This document shows, one piece after another, positions 48,276-58,021 of a DNA stretch of 64,000 bases. A model generated the notes under the pieces. It made no database searches and had not been told where the DNA came from. It saw nothing but the letters and a program-made list of their open reading frames with translations. Origin of the DNA: Neobacillus cucumis (lineage in GTDB: Bacteria; Bacillota; Bacilli; Bacillales_B; DSM-18226); NCBI RefSeq assembly GCF_023715505.1, contig NZ_JAMBOH010000002.1:1-64000 (forward strand), written 5' to 3'. The translations under genes were made by a program, and so were the position numbers. The number at the start of each line of letters is the position of its first letter. The first letter of the stretch is position 1.

Positions 48276-48392
48276 TTTTTATTAAACGTATGCCAAGGTT
48301 CTTGTTTTGTTTTAACAAACAACTTGGATTATATAGGGATATTTGGTATTTGGAGATAAATTAAAAAAAAATCAAAAATATATGAAAGGCAC

Positions 48393-49016
48393 TTGGTGAA
48401 GATGCAGGGTAAAAAAATGCTTGAACTAGACTTTAACCAACATATTCAGGCAATAGCCTATCAGGTTCCAAAAGAAGGTAATATATTTAACGGGGATAGC
48501 TTTTATATGAAAGTAAATGACGACTACTTTATTTGTGCGGTTGCCGACGGTTTAGGGAGCGGGGAGCATGCCTATCATTCATCAAACGCTATTCGTCAAG
48601 AGGTGAAAAATAACCATGATAAAGAGGTAGAGGTATTAATCGATAATTGCAATCAGGTCCTCAAGAATAAAAGGGGTGCAACCATTTCAATTTTAAAGGT
48701 ACATTTTTTACAAAAGACATTCACCTATAGTTCGGTGGGAAACATTCAATTTGTTCTTTCTTGCCCCTCTGGTCGGTTTATCTATCCACTACCTGTCCTA
48801 GGATATTTATCAGGAAAACCTCAAAAATACCGATGCGAAACCTTTTCTTATGAAAAGGGGGCAAAATTTATTCTTCATACGGACGGTATTGCGATTCCCA
48901 GTATTAAGTCATTAGTAAGTTCCTCCTGTTCGATTGAAGAACTCTCGAACCATTTGGAGGTCTATACGAAGACAGGAAAAGACGACCTGACTTATATCGT
49001 AGGTCAACTTTTTTAA
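48393..49016 (+). CDS. rsbX: RsbX-like PP2C phosphatase
   Basis: A 207-residue small PP2C phosphatase: FNGDSFYMKVNDDYFICAVADGLGSGEHAYHSS, VGNIQFVL and LHTDGIAIPSI. RsbX dephosphorylates RsbR/RsbS and resets the stressosome. Starts are ambiguous: TTG 48393, GTG 48396 or ATG 48402; the GAAAGG site favours one of the first two. It lies 136 bases after rsbU, with a candidate sigma-B promoter in the gap. Confidence 0.88.
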   Translation: MVKMQGKKMLELDFNQHIQAIAYQVPKEGNIFNGDSFYMKVNDDYFICAVADGLGSGEHAYHSSNAIRQEVKNNHDKEVEVLIDNCNQVLKNKRGATISILKVHFLQKTFTYSSVGNIQFVLSCPSGRFIYPLPVLGYLSGKPQKYRCETFSYEKGAKFILHTDGIAIPSIKSLVSSSCSIEELSNHLEVYTKTGKDDLTYIVGQLF

Positions 49017-49024
49017 TAAAATAT

Positions 49025-49049
49025 GTTTTTTTATTTTAATAACGGGTAT
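49025..49049 (+). promoter_or_regulatory. Candidate sigma-B promoter upstream of rsbR
   Basis: GTTTTT (49025-49030), 13-base spacer, GGGTAT (49044-49049). The -10 is a perfect sigma-B hexamer. It lies 56 bases before the rsbR start. Confidence 0.55.
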
Positions 49050-49105
49050 TAACACATAGATACCTCTGTAAAGTGTAAAAGAGACTTACCTTAGGAGGAG
49101 CAAAA

Positions 49106-49927
49106 TTGGAAAAGTTCTATGATAGTAAAAATATTTCGGAATATATCAACAATCATAAGGATGAATTTCAGGAGAAACTATTATCCGAGGCTGTCAATGT
49201 TGCCTCAAATATTGAGGGTATTTTAAAAGAAGGTAATATTGATTTATTGAAAAATGCTCAAAAGCTAGTTTTTTATGTTGTGGAAAATAGAAAAGATGAC
49301 CTCATTGCTTTTGCTAATGAAGAAGGAATTGCATGGGCGAAACATTCGCTAACCCTTGCGTTCAAATTAGAATGGGTACATGCAATAAGACGTTCATTAT
49401 GGTATTTTATCAGGCTTTATGATCGGTTAAATGAGAATATTAATTTTGTTGACAATTTTTTCGAATTGGAAGAGAGGGTTAATGATGGAATTGATGAGTT
49501 TCTAAACTCGTTTTTCATTAGTTATTCACATTATAAAGATGAATTAATCCTTGCCCAAAGGAAGTTAGTCGAACATCTTTCTGTACCGATCATACCAGTT
49601 AGCCAAACGGTAGCGGTATTGCCTTTGATTGGTACGTTTGATTCTTATCGAATGGAAATTATTGAAGAAAAAGTATTAACAGATATATCAAAGTTGCGGC
49701 TTCTAACATTAATTATCGACTTATCAGGAATATCAGATATGGACGAAGTAACCATTGCTCATTTTCAAAAAGTGTTGATTGGTATCACGTTGATGGGGGC
49801 TAAATCAGTTATAACCGGATTACGCCCAGAACTTGTTAGAAAAATGGTTCATTTAGGAATTGATCTTTCTAGATATACTGAAACAAAAGCAACCTTACAG
49901 CAAACATTAAATAATTATATTGGTTAA
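49106..49927 (+). CDS. rsbR: RsbR-like stressosome sensor
   Basis: A 273-residue protein: an N-terminal helical globin-like sensor (about 1-150) joined to a C-terminal STAS domain with DLSGISDMDEVTIAHF, the phosphorylation region of RsbR. It usually precedes rsbS; here it ends the module. TTG 49106 is the start, with GGAGGAG eight bases before. A Ser/Thr difference at the first phosphosite cannot be judged without alignment. Confidence 0.88.
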   Translation: MEKFYDSKNISEYINNHKDEFQEKLLSEAVNVASNIEGILKEGNIDLLKNAQKLVFYVVENRKDDLIAFANEEGIAWAKHSLTLAFKLEWVHAIRRSLWYFIRLYDRLNENINFVDNFFELEERVNDGIDEFLNSFFISYSHYKDELILAQRKLVEHLSVPIIPVSQTVAVLPLIGTFDSYRMEIIEEKVLTDISKLRLLTLIIDLSGISDMDEVTIAHFQKVLIGITLMGAKSVITGLRPELVRKMVHLGIDLSRYTETKATLQQTLNNYIG

Positions 49928-50136
49928 TATATACATATTTCTAACGGTTAGCGTTAAATTAGAACTTTTTTTACCGGTTTGGATTACAAGACCGCAACCC
50001 CAAGACCGAAGTGGGAGGGATTCTTTATCCTCCTGATATTGGCTGCTATAACTTGCGGCACTTCATAATGAAAAGAGGCGCTCATGATTATGGGTGCTTT
50101 TTTGTTATTTGGACACACTATGGAAAAGAGGATTAG

Positions 50137-50352
50137 GTGGGAGGTAAATTGTCCAATTGGATCTATTTACACATTATTAACACGAGCTGGTTTATATTGT
50201 TTGGTATTTCGATGCCTGGTCTATTTGGGTTATTTATTATTTACAAACTTTATATGCTTTCTAAAGAGCAAGGTAATCAAAGTAATCAAGACAATCAAGA
50301 AAATGAAGGGTATCAAAGTAATAAAGACGACGGTGCAGTATCAGAGCAATAG
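50137..50352 (+). CDS. Small membrane protein, 71 residues
   Basis: Starts at GTG 50137. One hydrophobic helix (IYLHIINTSWFILFGISMPGLFGLFIIYKLYML) is followed by a hydrophilic tail rich in Asn, Gln and Asp with repeated NQSNQDNQENEGYQSN. The function is unknown. No strong ribosome binding site is seen; the length and clean helix-tail layout argue for a real gene. Confidence 0.45.
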   Translation: MGGKLSNWIYLHIINTSWFILFGISMPGLFGLFIIYKLYMLSKEQGNQSNQDNQENEGYQSNKDDGAVSEQ

Positions 50353-50577
50353 TATTTATTAATTGAAAATCTTTAAGAACTTATTCACACAGGCAATGGA
50401 CGCAACCTTTGACATTTATTATAGGGTCGCGTTTTTTTGTCATCAAAGCGGCTTTTTGAGATAGATGCTTTTGACGGAAATGACGAATAGCTTCGACGAT
50501 ATCTGCATACAATTCGGCCGCAGTTCATATTGACAACTAAGTATTACTAAACAGCCAAGAATATCTTGGCTGTTAGT

Positions 50578-50730
50578 TCAACGGTTATGTTCTGATTTAT
50601 TCTTGCCAACGTTATCATTTGGTGAATCGCCTGTTCCATTCTTACTCTTACTCTTACTATTTGGTGTTCCATATATTTGATTATCTTGGGTCACTTTGGC
50701 TCCCTCTAAAAAATCATCCTTTGTATTCAT
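50578..50730 (-). CDS. Small hydrophilic protein, 50 residues
   Basis: Minus-strand ATG at 50730, preceded by AGAGGTG. The product starts MNTKDDFLEGAKVTQDNQ and ends NVGKNKSEHNR; it is lysine-, asparagine- and serine-rich, without hydrophobic segments. Such peptides occur as small spore-associated proteins in Bacillus, but no family is recognised. A hairpin (acagccaaga / tcttggctgt) lies just after the stop at about 50549-50573. Confidence 0.5.
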   Translation of the reverse strand: MNTKDDFLEGAKVTQDNQIYGTPNSKSKSKNGTGDSPNDNVGKNKSEHNR

Positions 50731-51095
50731 TTTATTCACCTCTTTTGGTTGGAATTAGATTCTAACAGTCGTATTATCTGTTAAAACGATTAGAAACATA
50801 CAATATGGTGTTTTTAATCTCGGATATCAGATTGGATACCCCGCAGAAACCTCCAATAATATTAGAACAAACGGAAAAGACCATCCCGGTAGCTTAGTTA
50901 TGATGCCATTGCTTTTTTCAGTTTGAAGATTGATTAGTAACATTTATATAGATATTTGTCAGAAAATTCGAATGTAAGGACATCTTCTTTAATAAAGTAA
51001 ATGTAAACGGTCGTAAAAAGGCATTCAGCCAGAAAGTTTCATATTGCGGTATGTAAAGGAACCATGTTCTTTTTTAATTAATGGGGAGGGGTTAA
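50731..51095. other. Gap upstream of etfB
   Basis: No gene. It is AT-rich, with a GGGGAGGGG ribosome binding site at the end. No clear -10/-35 pair was seen. Confidence 0.45.
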
Positions 51096-51920
51096 ATGCA
51101 TATTGTAGCATGTATCAAGCAAGTACCTGACACCAAAATTATCAAGATGAACCCAAAAACAAACACGATGGATCGCAGGACAGCGCCAGCGATATTGAAC
51201 CCGTATGATGCCCATGCTGTTGAAGAGGCGGTTCGTCTAAAGAATAGGTATGGTGGAATCGTTTCTGTTGTAACAATGGGGCCGCCTCCAGCGGTTACCG
51301 CAATTAAAAAGTGTATAGAAATTGGCGCCGATGAAGGCTATTTAATCACGGACCGCCGGTTTGCGGGAGCGGATACATTGGCAACGAGTTATGCCGTGAC
51401 AAAGGCGATTGAAAAAATAGGAAAACAACACCCCGTAGATTTAATCATTTGCGGAAAAATGTCCATTGATGGAGATACCGGGCAAGTTGGACCTGGAATT
51501 GCACGAAGGCTCGATATTCCACCGCTGACTTCTGTGAATAAAGTAGTTGATATTAAACAAGAAGAAGGATATGTCATTGTTCATCGCAAGCTGGAGGACG
51601 GATATGAAGTCGTAAGGTCCACAATGCCGTGTTTGTTTTCGGTTGAAAAAACAATCAATGAAGTGCCATATTCCCCGTTTCCAAACATGATAAAAGCTGC
51701 CAGATATAAACCTCATATCTGGTCTGTTGATGACCTGGAAGAGGTTGATGTGAAGCAGCTTGGTTTGAAGGGATCTCCAACCATTGTCTCCAAGGTTTGG
51801 GCGCCACAAAAGCCGGCAGGGGGAACGTTCCTTGAAGGAAACCCAATGACACAAGTAGACCAATTGGTCTCTGTCCTGCTTGAAAAGAAAGAGTTGTTTG
51901 AAACAAAGGAGGAAATGTAA
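51096..51920 (+). CDS. etfB: Electron transfer flavoprotein beta subunit (FixA/EtfB)
   Basis: A 274-residue ETF-beta: ACIKQVPDTKIIKMNPKTNTM at the start, NPYDAHAVEEAVRLK, and GKMSIDGDTGQVGPGIARRLDIP near 120-140 (AMP/FAD contact). It makes a heterodimer with EtfA and passes electrons from flavoprotein dehydrogenases. It ends one base before EtfA starts, so they are coupled. GGGGAGGGG is a strong ribosome binding site. Confidence 0.92.
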   Translation: MHIVACIKQVPDTKIIKMNPKTNTMDRRTAPAILNPYDAHAVEEAVRLKNRYGGIVSVVTMGPPPAVTAIKKCIEIGADEGYLITDRRFAGADTLATSYAVTKAIEKIGKQHPVDLIICGKMSIDGDTGQVGPGIARRLDIPPLTSVNKVVDIKQEEGYVIVHRKLEDGYEVVRSTMPCLFSVEKTINEVPYSPFPNMIKAARYKPHIWSVDDLEEVDVKQLGLKGSPTIVSKVWAPQKPAGGTFLEGNPMTQVDQLVSVLLEKKELFETKEEM

Positions 51921-52955
51921 TTGGATTTCCGAGATTATAAAGGTGTTTGGGTATTTATTGAACAAAAGGATGGAGTGATTGCTTCCGTATCCCTTGAACT
52001 ATTGGGTGCCGGTAGAAAGTTGGCGGACAAACGGGGAGTGGAATTAGCGGGTATTCTAATCGGGGAAAATGTTAAACATTTAACGAAGACCGTTTTTGAA
52101 TACGGAGCAGATACAGTGTATGTATATGATCAGCCCATCTTTCAACATTACAGGACCGAGTCCTACATGAAGGCGCTGCTGGATTGTACGGATAAATATA
52201 AACCGGAAATTATCCTCTACGGGGCCACCTCAACAGGAAAAGACCTGGCAAGTGCGGTAGCCACCGATATGCCGACAGGTTTAACGGCGGATACAACGGA
52301 GCTGGATGTTGAAGAGGACACAGGGTTACTATTAGCGAGCAGGCCGGCTTTTGGCGGAAATATTATGGCGACCATTCTATGTAAAAAATACCGGCCTCAA
52401 ATGGCGACAGTACGCGCCAAAGTCATGAAGGCGCTGACACCAGAGTCTGGGAGAACTGGCAAGATCATTGAAGAAACAATATCCCTTAAGGAAGAAGATA
52501 TTCGGACAAAAGTCTTGGAAATTGTAAAGGATACGGTAAAGAAAGTAAGAATCGACGAAGCAGATATCATTGTTGCAGGTGGAAAAGGGCTAGGAAGCTT
52601 TGAGGGATTTCAGTTAATACACCAATTGGCAGAAACACTTGGGGGAGCGGTTGGTGCAAGCAGGGACGTGGTGGAAGCGGGTTGGATTGAACATGCTCAT
52701 CAAGTCGGGCAAACCGGTGTGACGGTTACGCCAAAAATCTATTTTGCGATTGGAATTTCCGGTGCGATTCAACATATAGTGGGAATGAAAAATTCTGGTT
52801 TAATTATTGCGATTAATAAGGACAAAGAAGCCCCAATTTTTCAGTCCTGTCATTATGGAATTGTCGGCGATGCCTTTGAAATCGTCCCTATTTTAATTGA
52901 ACAGTTTCAAAAGGCTTTATCCAGAGAAAAGGTAAGCAATACCAGCGAATGTTGA
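51921..52955 (+). CDS. etfA: Electron transfer flavoprotein alpha subunit (FixB/EtfA)
   Basis: A 344-residue ETF-alpha. The C-terminal FAD domain has the family signature GGKGLGSFEGFQLIHQLAETLGGAVGASRDVVEAGW and GVTVTPKIYFAIGISGAIQHIVGM. Start is TTG 51921 with AAGGAGG upstream. The FixB-like length suggests the FixABCX or anaerobic type. No fixC or fixX gene follows, only a short remnant that may be the start of fixC. Confidence 0.9.
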   Translation: MDFRDYKGVWVFIEQKDGVIASVSLELLGAGRKLADKRGVELAGILIGENVKHLTKTVFEYGADTVYVYDQPIFQHYRTESYMKALLDCTDKYKPEIILYGATSTGKDLASAVATDMPTGLTADTTELDVEEDTGLLLASRPAFGGNIMATILCKKYRPQMATVRAKVMKALTPESGRTGKIIEETISLKEEDIRTKVLEIVKDTVKKVRIDEADIIVAGGKGLGSFEGFQLIHQLAETLGGAVGASRDVVEAGWIEHAHQVGQTGVTVTPKIYFAIGISGAIQHIVGMKNSGLIIAINKDKEAPIFQSCHYGIVGDAFEIVPILIEQFQKALSREKVSNTSEC

Positions 52956-53014
52956 TAAAGTTGACAGTCGGTGCCGGCTGGAATTTACCTTTCTATGCAA
53001 TAATTCAAATAAAA

Positions 53015-53046
53015 GAATCCCAGTTTAATAAAATGGGATTCTTTTT
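53015..53046 (+). terminator. Terminator of the etfBA operon
   Basis: gaatccca / tgggattc followed by TTTTTATT. Confidence 0.75.
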
Positions 53047-53088
53047 ATTTACAGTCAACCAAAACTTAACAGGAAAAAGCTTGTTAAT

Positions 53089-53967
53089 TCAACCTTTTCC
53101 TTTTACACTCCTCATATGCTGTTTCCGATAGTTAAGAGGCGAAATGCAATAAGTTTTTTTGAAGGCGCTTGAGAAATAGGGTCCAAAACTGAAACCACAC
53201 TGTTCTGCGATCGATTGAATGGAATAATCTGTTTTTAACAGCAAAATTCGTGCTTGCTCTAGACGATAGGTATTTAAATACTCAAGTGCCGTTACTTTAT
53301 AGAATTTTTTCATATACTTAGCGATTGTATTTTCATGAATGTTAAATTGATCTGCTAACATGGAGCTTGTAATTGGTTTATGGTAATGATCTCTTATAAA
53401 TTGGGCGACCTTTTCTGAAATAATGTAACCACTATCCTTCGCCATTCCTTGAGACTCCAATAGATTGATAAGAGAAAAAAAACTGATTTGTATGTCCCAA
53501 AATGATAACTCTTTATTTTCGTTTGTCGTAGCTAATAAAAGCTGATCTATTTTTTTGTAAATCTCATCATAATCTACTAATTTACACTTTTTTTGTAACT
53601 GAAGGGTATAGCTGTGATTGTGAAAGTGTAGAGACGGGATTGGAATTTCTGATTTTAGTTTGCTCGGTTCATCTCCTTCTGTATAGTAACTATTTGTATA
53701 GAAATGCAGCCAATAAAATTCTGTTTCTTCATCTGTCGGGCGGGTCGAAAAATGGTGTTTCAAAGGCAGTAATACAAGCATTTCATTTTTATTTACAGTA
53801 AAATCTTTCCCATCCTCTGTTAAGTAAAGCCTCCCTTTTTTCACAAAAATAATATCGAAATACTCTAAATCACTTCTATCTGGATGTGATGCGCCTTTTT
53901 CATATTTTGTGATATTCCCCTCAATAAAGATTGGGAAAGGCGGCACTGCAATTGACACGATTTCCAT
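53089..53967 (-). CDS. AraC-family regulator with cupin sensor
   Basis: A 292-residue protein: an N-terminal cupin-like sugar-sensing domain (about 10-110) and a C-terminal AraC double helix-turn-helix (about 190-285: SSMLADQFNIHENTIAKYMKKFY, YSIQSIAEQCGFSFGPYFSSAFKKTYCISPLNYRK). ATG 53967 is preferred for AGGTG upstream. It is divergent from the carbohydrate operon at 54225 and is probably its activator. Confidence 0.9.
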   Translation of the reverse strand: MEIVSIAVPPFPIFIEGNITKYEKGASHPDRSDLEYFDIIFVKKGRLYLTEDGKDFTVNKNEMLVLLPLKHHFSTRPTDEETEFYWLHFYTNSYYTEGDEPSKLKSEIPIPSLHFHNHSYTLQLQKKCKLVDYDEIYKKIDQLLLATTNENKELSFWDIQISFFSLINLLESQGMAKDSGYIISEKVAQFIRDHYHKPITSSMLADQFNIHENTIAKYMKKFYKVTALEYLNTYRLEQARILLLKTDYSIQSIAEQCGFSFGPYFSSAFKKTYCISPLNYRKQHMRSVKGKG

Positions 53968-54125
53968 ATGAATCACCTCTAACTTTATTCTTAAAATGTC
54001 ATTATAAATATTTATCCCAAACCAAAACATTTTTTTATAAAAATGTTAAACTGTGTGAAATATCTTAAAAACTGATTAGAATAATTTATTTTCATTCCTT
54101 TTTTTATTTGATATATTTTAGAGGC

Positions 54126-54139
54126 GGTTAACGCTTACA
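54126..54139 (-). promoter_or_regulatory. Candidate CcpA (cre) site
   Basis: On the minus strand TGTAAGCGTTAACC fits TGWAANCGNTNWCA at 13 of 14 positions. It sits between the AraC gene and its target operon and suggests carbon catabolite repression. Confidence 0.6.
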
Positions 54140-54224
54140 ATTCATTATACCTTTAAGATACTATTAATTACACAGTTATTTAACCGTTTTCTTGTAGAAA
54201 ACTTTTGAAAAGGGGGTAATTTTT

Positions 54225-56627
54225 TTGGAGAATAAACAATTTAGAATTGAAATTTCACCGAGTGGAAATTTGACGAATTTAGTATTAAAAGAAGATACTA
54301 ATAAAATGAATTGGGTGATTGATTCATCCTATCTAACTCAAAGTGGATATGATGAAAAAGATAAATTGTTTGGAAATTTTTCTCTAAAAATAGATGGGAA
54401 AATAATAAGTAGTGTAGAAATATTCCCGACCATATTTCAAGATGATGGACAAGCTATAGTCACGTATACTTTTGATCAAGTAGAAGCCATCATGAAGTAT
54501 GATTTAACACAATCAAAGAATCGTTTCGTATGGAATATTACATTAAAAAATCGTACAGCAAACGCATTGAATATTACAGATTTTGTGATATGGTCTTCTT
54601 TTTCTTATGTGATGTTCCGTCTCAATGATTTGAACTTACAAACCAATCATTCTGCTGCGGTCTTTCCATCGATCTCAAAGAGCTATTCTAAGTTGGCGTG
54701 TGTTCGCAGAAGTAATGAGGCACCCCATTTAGGGATGTATCAAACGAAGGGACAAACGTTATCAGTAGGAACTTATTGTGCGTATAATAATCTATTTTTC
54801 GAAAGCGTTTCCCCGTCTTTAGATGGACTTCTTTTTCATCAATTAATTTTAGCCGGCGGATATCCAGAAGGGTTTGAAAATGCCGATTGGTTATATGAAA
54901 AAGAGGGGTTCATTCTTTCAGGTCTAAGCGAAAAAGAATGGGAATACTCTTTAGAGCCTTTTAAAGATCAAAGCGATTTTTATCGGATTGGTCAAAAAAA
55001 TTACGGCCATCCCATCTTTGAGTTCGAACCACTCGCTATTGCGGAACAAAATTATGAATTCGCTTTTGAATTACCTGGTGATCAGTATTTGACAGATGCC
55101 TATGTTGAATACTTAGATGCAGCTGTTGATAGAAAAAGAGAAAGTATCTTTGCGGATATTAAACATGAAAAGAATAAACATCATGCTCACCTCTTCTTCA
55201 CTATACCAGGGGAACATAAAATCACGATTGAAATAAATAATCAATATTATGATAGCGTTATCCTCAATGTGATGGAACCAATCAAAAAAATAATTGAAAA
55301 TCGTTCCCATTATATTAGTGATGTTTTGTTTAATGGGGAAAACAGTGAAATCCCGTACAGCTACTCACCGATTTCCAATCAGGGTGAATCTCTAGGGAAA
55401 TTAAGTTTAGTGCTAAAAAATAATTTGTTAGGTCATACGAATGTCAAGGAAGTTCAAAAAGTAGAATCAAGCTGCGTCTATTATATTCGTCAAAAGTGGT
55501 TCCAAAACGGTGATTTTGCTAAACCAAACAAGGTATATGGTGATTTTTACCGTTGCATGGATTTCGAATATATTGCTCATGTCTTTTATCTTCTTTCACA
55601 GTTTGAAGAGAATATTTTACAGTTACACCATCCGGATACTTATCTATCCTGGGCAGCTGACGTGTTCTCTTTACGGGTGAATCCTGATTTACATGATAAC
55701 CACCGAGGAAAAGAAGAAGCAGGAATGTTAGGCGTGTTTTTCTTGTACATCGATGAATTAATGGAAGAGCTTAAAAGTCGTGGACTAACGGAGAAATATG
55801 AGGAAATCACTTCTTTATGGTTTAAGATCGCGCAGAATGTAGCAATGAATAGCCAAACTTTTAAAGCTGCAGTTACTGAGCATTTCTATGATAACGCTGG
55901 ATTTGGTCCTGCAACAGGTGCGTTAGCAAGCACTCAACATTTCGATGCTGCAAAAAAATATGGGGAATTAGTTCTTGCAAATATTGGCTTTTCAAATGAT
56001 TTCCGTGCTCAAAGCCCCGATCGCTGGTGGGAAGCCTTATCTTACATGATTCATTCCCTTTGGGGAGGAGTAACAGCTGCAGCGTGTCTTAAAGCTTACG
56101 AAGAAATACATGATAGTAGATACTTAAAAGCCGCCTATCGAGCGACTATCGGAATTCTTTACTGCTATGATACTAATGCAAAAGCTACGGATATGAAACT
56201 AACAGCTGGGGAAGCAGCTTCCACCTACAGTATAGCTGGACCTCATATTAATCGGCCTGACTTATCACGAAATCGTTTTGGCCAGTCGACTTTCTTTAGA
56301 GACGGAGGCATCTTTACTCGTTTATTTACGAAAGAAGAAGAAACCGCTGATTGGGATATGGGAGAAGAGCTAGTTGCCTATTTAGATGGATTTGGGAAGA
56401 AGACCTTCTTATATGAAGAAAATGGAACCGTTTCCGTTGTAAATGGCTCGATTGAAAAGACTGACGAAGGACTTTTGATTACTAGTTATGCACCTTACCC
56501 GACTGAATATCATTTCTATGACAGAAATTTACATTTTGTTTCGGGAAATGGGAAAACTATTCCACAAGTTTTATTAGTAGATGGGAAATTTAAAATAAAC
56601 AAAGATGTATTACTTACTAGGGAGTGA
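54225..56627 (+). CDS. Large carbohydrate-active-enzyme-like protein, 800 residues
   Basis: An N-terminal beta-sandwich half (about 1-370) and a C-terminal helical half (about 400-720) with the features of an (alpha/alpha)6 barrel: YRCMDFEYIAHVFYLLSQFE, EEAGMLGVFFLY, SPDRWWEALSYMIHSLWGG. It resembles DUF5695-type proteins of soil Firmicutes; no GH family can be assigned with certainty. There is no signal peptide, so it acts on imported oligosaccharides. TTG 54225 has a GGGGG site. It is coupled to the following symporter. Confidence 0.7.
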   Translation: MENKQFRIEISPSGNLTNLVLKEDTNKMNWVIDSSYLTQSGYDEKDKLFGNFSLKIDGKIISSVEIFPTIFQDDGQAIVTYTFDQVEAIMKYDLTQSKNRFVWNITLKNRTANALNITDFVIWSSFSYVMFRLNDLNLQTNHSAAVFPSISKSYSKLACVRRSNEAPHLGMYQTKGQTLSVGTYCAYNNLFFESVSPSLDGLLFHQLILAGGYPEGFENADWLYEKEGFILSGLSEKEWEYSLEPFKDQSDFYRIGQKNYGHPIFEFEPLAIAEQNYEFAFELPGDQYLTDAYVEYLDAAVDRKRESIFADIKHEKNKHHAHLFFTIPGEHKITIEINNQYYDSVILNVMEPIKKIIENRSHYISDVLFNGENSEIPYSYSPISNQGESLGKLSLVLKNNLLGHTNVKEVQKVESSCVYYIRQKWFQNGDFAKPNKVYGDFYRCMDFEYIAHVFYLLSQFEENILQLHHPDTYLSWAADVFSLRVNPDLHDNHRGKEEAGMLGVFFLYIDELMEELKSRGLTEKYEEITSLWFKIAQNVAMNSQTFKAAVTEHFYDNAGFGPATGALASTQHFDAAKKYGELVLANIGFSNDFRAQSPDRWWEALSYMIHSLWGGVTAAACLKAYEEIHDSRYLKAAYRATIGILYCYDTNAKATDMKLTAGEAASTYSIAGPHINRPDLSRNRFGQSTFFRDGGIFTRLFTKEEETADWDMGEELVAYLDGFGKKTFLYEENGTVSVVNGSIEKTDEGLLITSYAPYPTEYHFYDRNLHFVSGNGKTIPQVLLVDGKFKINKDVLLTRE

Positions 56628-56632
56628 GATGA

Positions 56633-58003
56633 ATGATGGAGGGAAACACAGCGAAAAAATTAGAAATCGGTATAAATGAAGAGACAAGCTCCAAATTGTC
56701 TTTAAAACGAGTATTAGCATATGCTAGTACAGACACGGCTGGTAATTTACTATATTGTACACTTACTAGTTTTATTATGTATTTTTATACGGATGTTTTT
56801 GGAATTTCGATCGCTTCAGCCGGATTAATTCTGCTTATTGCGCGTATCTTTGATGCTTTGGATGCACCTATTTGGGGATTAGTCATTGACCACACACGAA
56901 CAAAATGGGGAAAAAACCGTCCGTATTGGCTGTGGCTATCCGTTCCTTTTGGGCTCATGGTATTTTTAGCCTTTTTAACTCCAGATTTATCAGCTAGTGC
57001 CAAGTTCACCTATGCTTTAATCACCTATATTCTTGCTGGTGTCGTCTATACAGGTATTGGAACACCTATCACTGCGATTTTACCGAATTTAACAAATAGC
57101 TCTACTGAACGTGTTCGTTTAAATTCTTGGAGAAGTAATGGTGGGATGATTGGGTATTTAATTACTGCTTCATTCACTTTGCCTCTGGTCTCGTTTTTTG
57201 GTAAAGGAAACGATAAATTCGGTTTTCAAGTAACCGTAGGCATTTACGCCGTGATTGCCATAGCCTTACTGCTCTTTGCTTTTGCTGGAACGAAAGAAAT
57301 CAATACAAAAAGTATCAAATCGATTCCTATTAAGCAAAGCTTGGGAGCAATGAAGGGAAATTGGCCTTGGATTACTTTGGTTCTTGCTTTTATCTTCTAT
57401 TGGTTAGGAAATACAGCTAGAACTTCAACAGTTATATATTATTCAGAATATAATCTTGGTAATAAAAACTTAGCATCAATCTTAAACGGGCTTGTCGTTT
57501 TTCAAATGGTATCGATCACGATTCTCCCATTTATTGTGAAAAGATTTCTGAAAACGCATACCCAAATCATCGGATTTGCGATTGCAGCAATTGGTCAAAT
57601 CATCATTGCTTTTGCTGGTAGTAGTGCGTCAATGATTATCTTTGGATGGATTGTTGCTTCACTTGGAACTGGTATTGCGGTTACATTACCTTTTGCTATG
57701 TTATCTGATACGGTGGATTATGGAGAATGGAAAACAGGTATTCGTGCAAGTGGATTCTTAACGGCCATTGGCAGCTCGTTCTGTATCAAATTAGGATCTG
57801 GATTAGGCAGTTTTATCCCTTCTATCATTATGGAAAAAGCAGGCTATGTGGCAAATGTAACTCAATCGGGTACCTCTTTAGCTGCTATTAAATTTTGCTT
57901 TACCTGGCTGCCAGCTATCTTCTTTATTGTTGGAGCGATTATCATGCTGAACTACACCAAATACGAAAAGGATGAAGTGAATGTTCGCAAACAGTTGTCA
58001 TAG
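56633..58003 (+). CDS. GPH-family oligosaccharide:cation symporter
   Basis: A 456-residue protein with about 12 membrane helices and GPH landmarks (YASTDTAGNLLYCTLTSFIMYFYTDVFG; DAPIWGLVIDHTRTKWGKNRPY; DTVDYGEWKTGIR). It starts six bases after the upstream stop with GGAGTGAG, so the pair imports and processes one glycan. The sugar is unknown; rhamnogalacturonan or xylan fragments are possible from related loci. Confidence 0.88.
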   Translation: MMEGNTAKKLEIGINEETSSKLSLKRVLAYASTDTAGNLLYCTLTSFIMYFYTDVFGISIASAGLILLIARIFDALDAPIWGLVIDHTRTKWGKNRPYWLWLSVPFGLMVFLAFLTPDLSASAKFTYALITYILAGVVYTGIGTPITAILPNLTNSSTERVRLNSWRSNGGMIGYLITASFTLPLVSFFGKGNDKFGFQVTVGIYAVIAIALLLFAFAGTKEINTKSIKSIPIKQSLGAMKGNWPWITLVLAFIFYWLGNTARTSTVIYYSEYNLGNKNLASILNGLVVFQMVSITILPFIVKRFLKTHTQIIGFAIAAIGQIIIAFAGSSASMIIFGWIVASLGTGIAVTLPFAMLSDTVDYGEWKTGIRASGFLTAIGSSFCIKLGSGLGSFIPSIIMEKAGYVANVTQSGTSLAAIKFCFTWLPAIFFIVGAIIMLNYTKYEKDEVNVRKQLS

Positions 58004-58021
58004 GGACGGTTCCCTGTTCTT

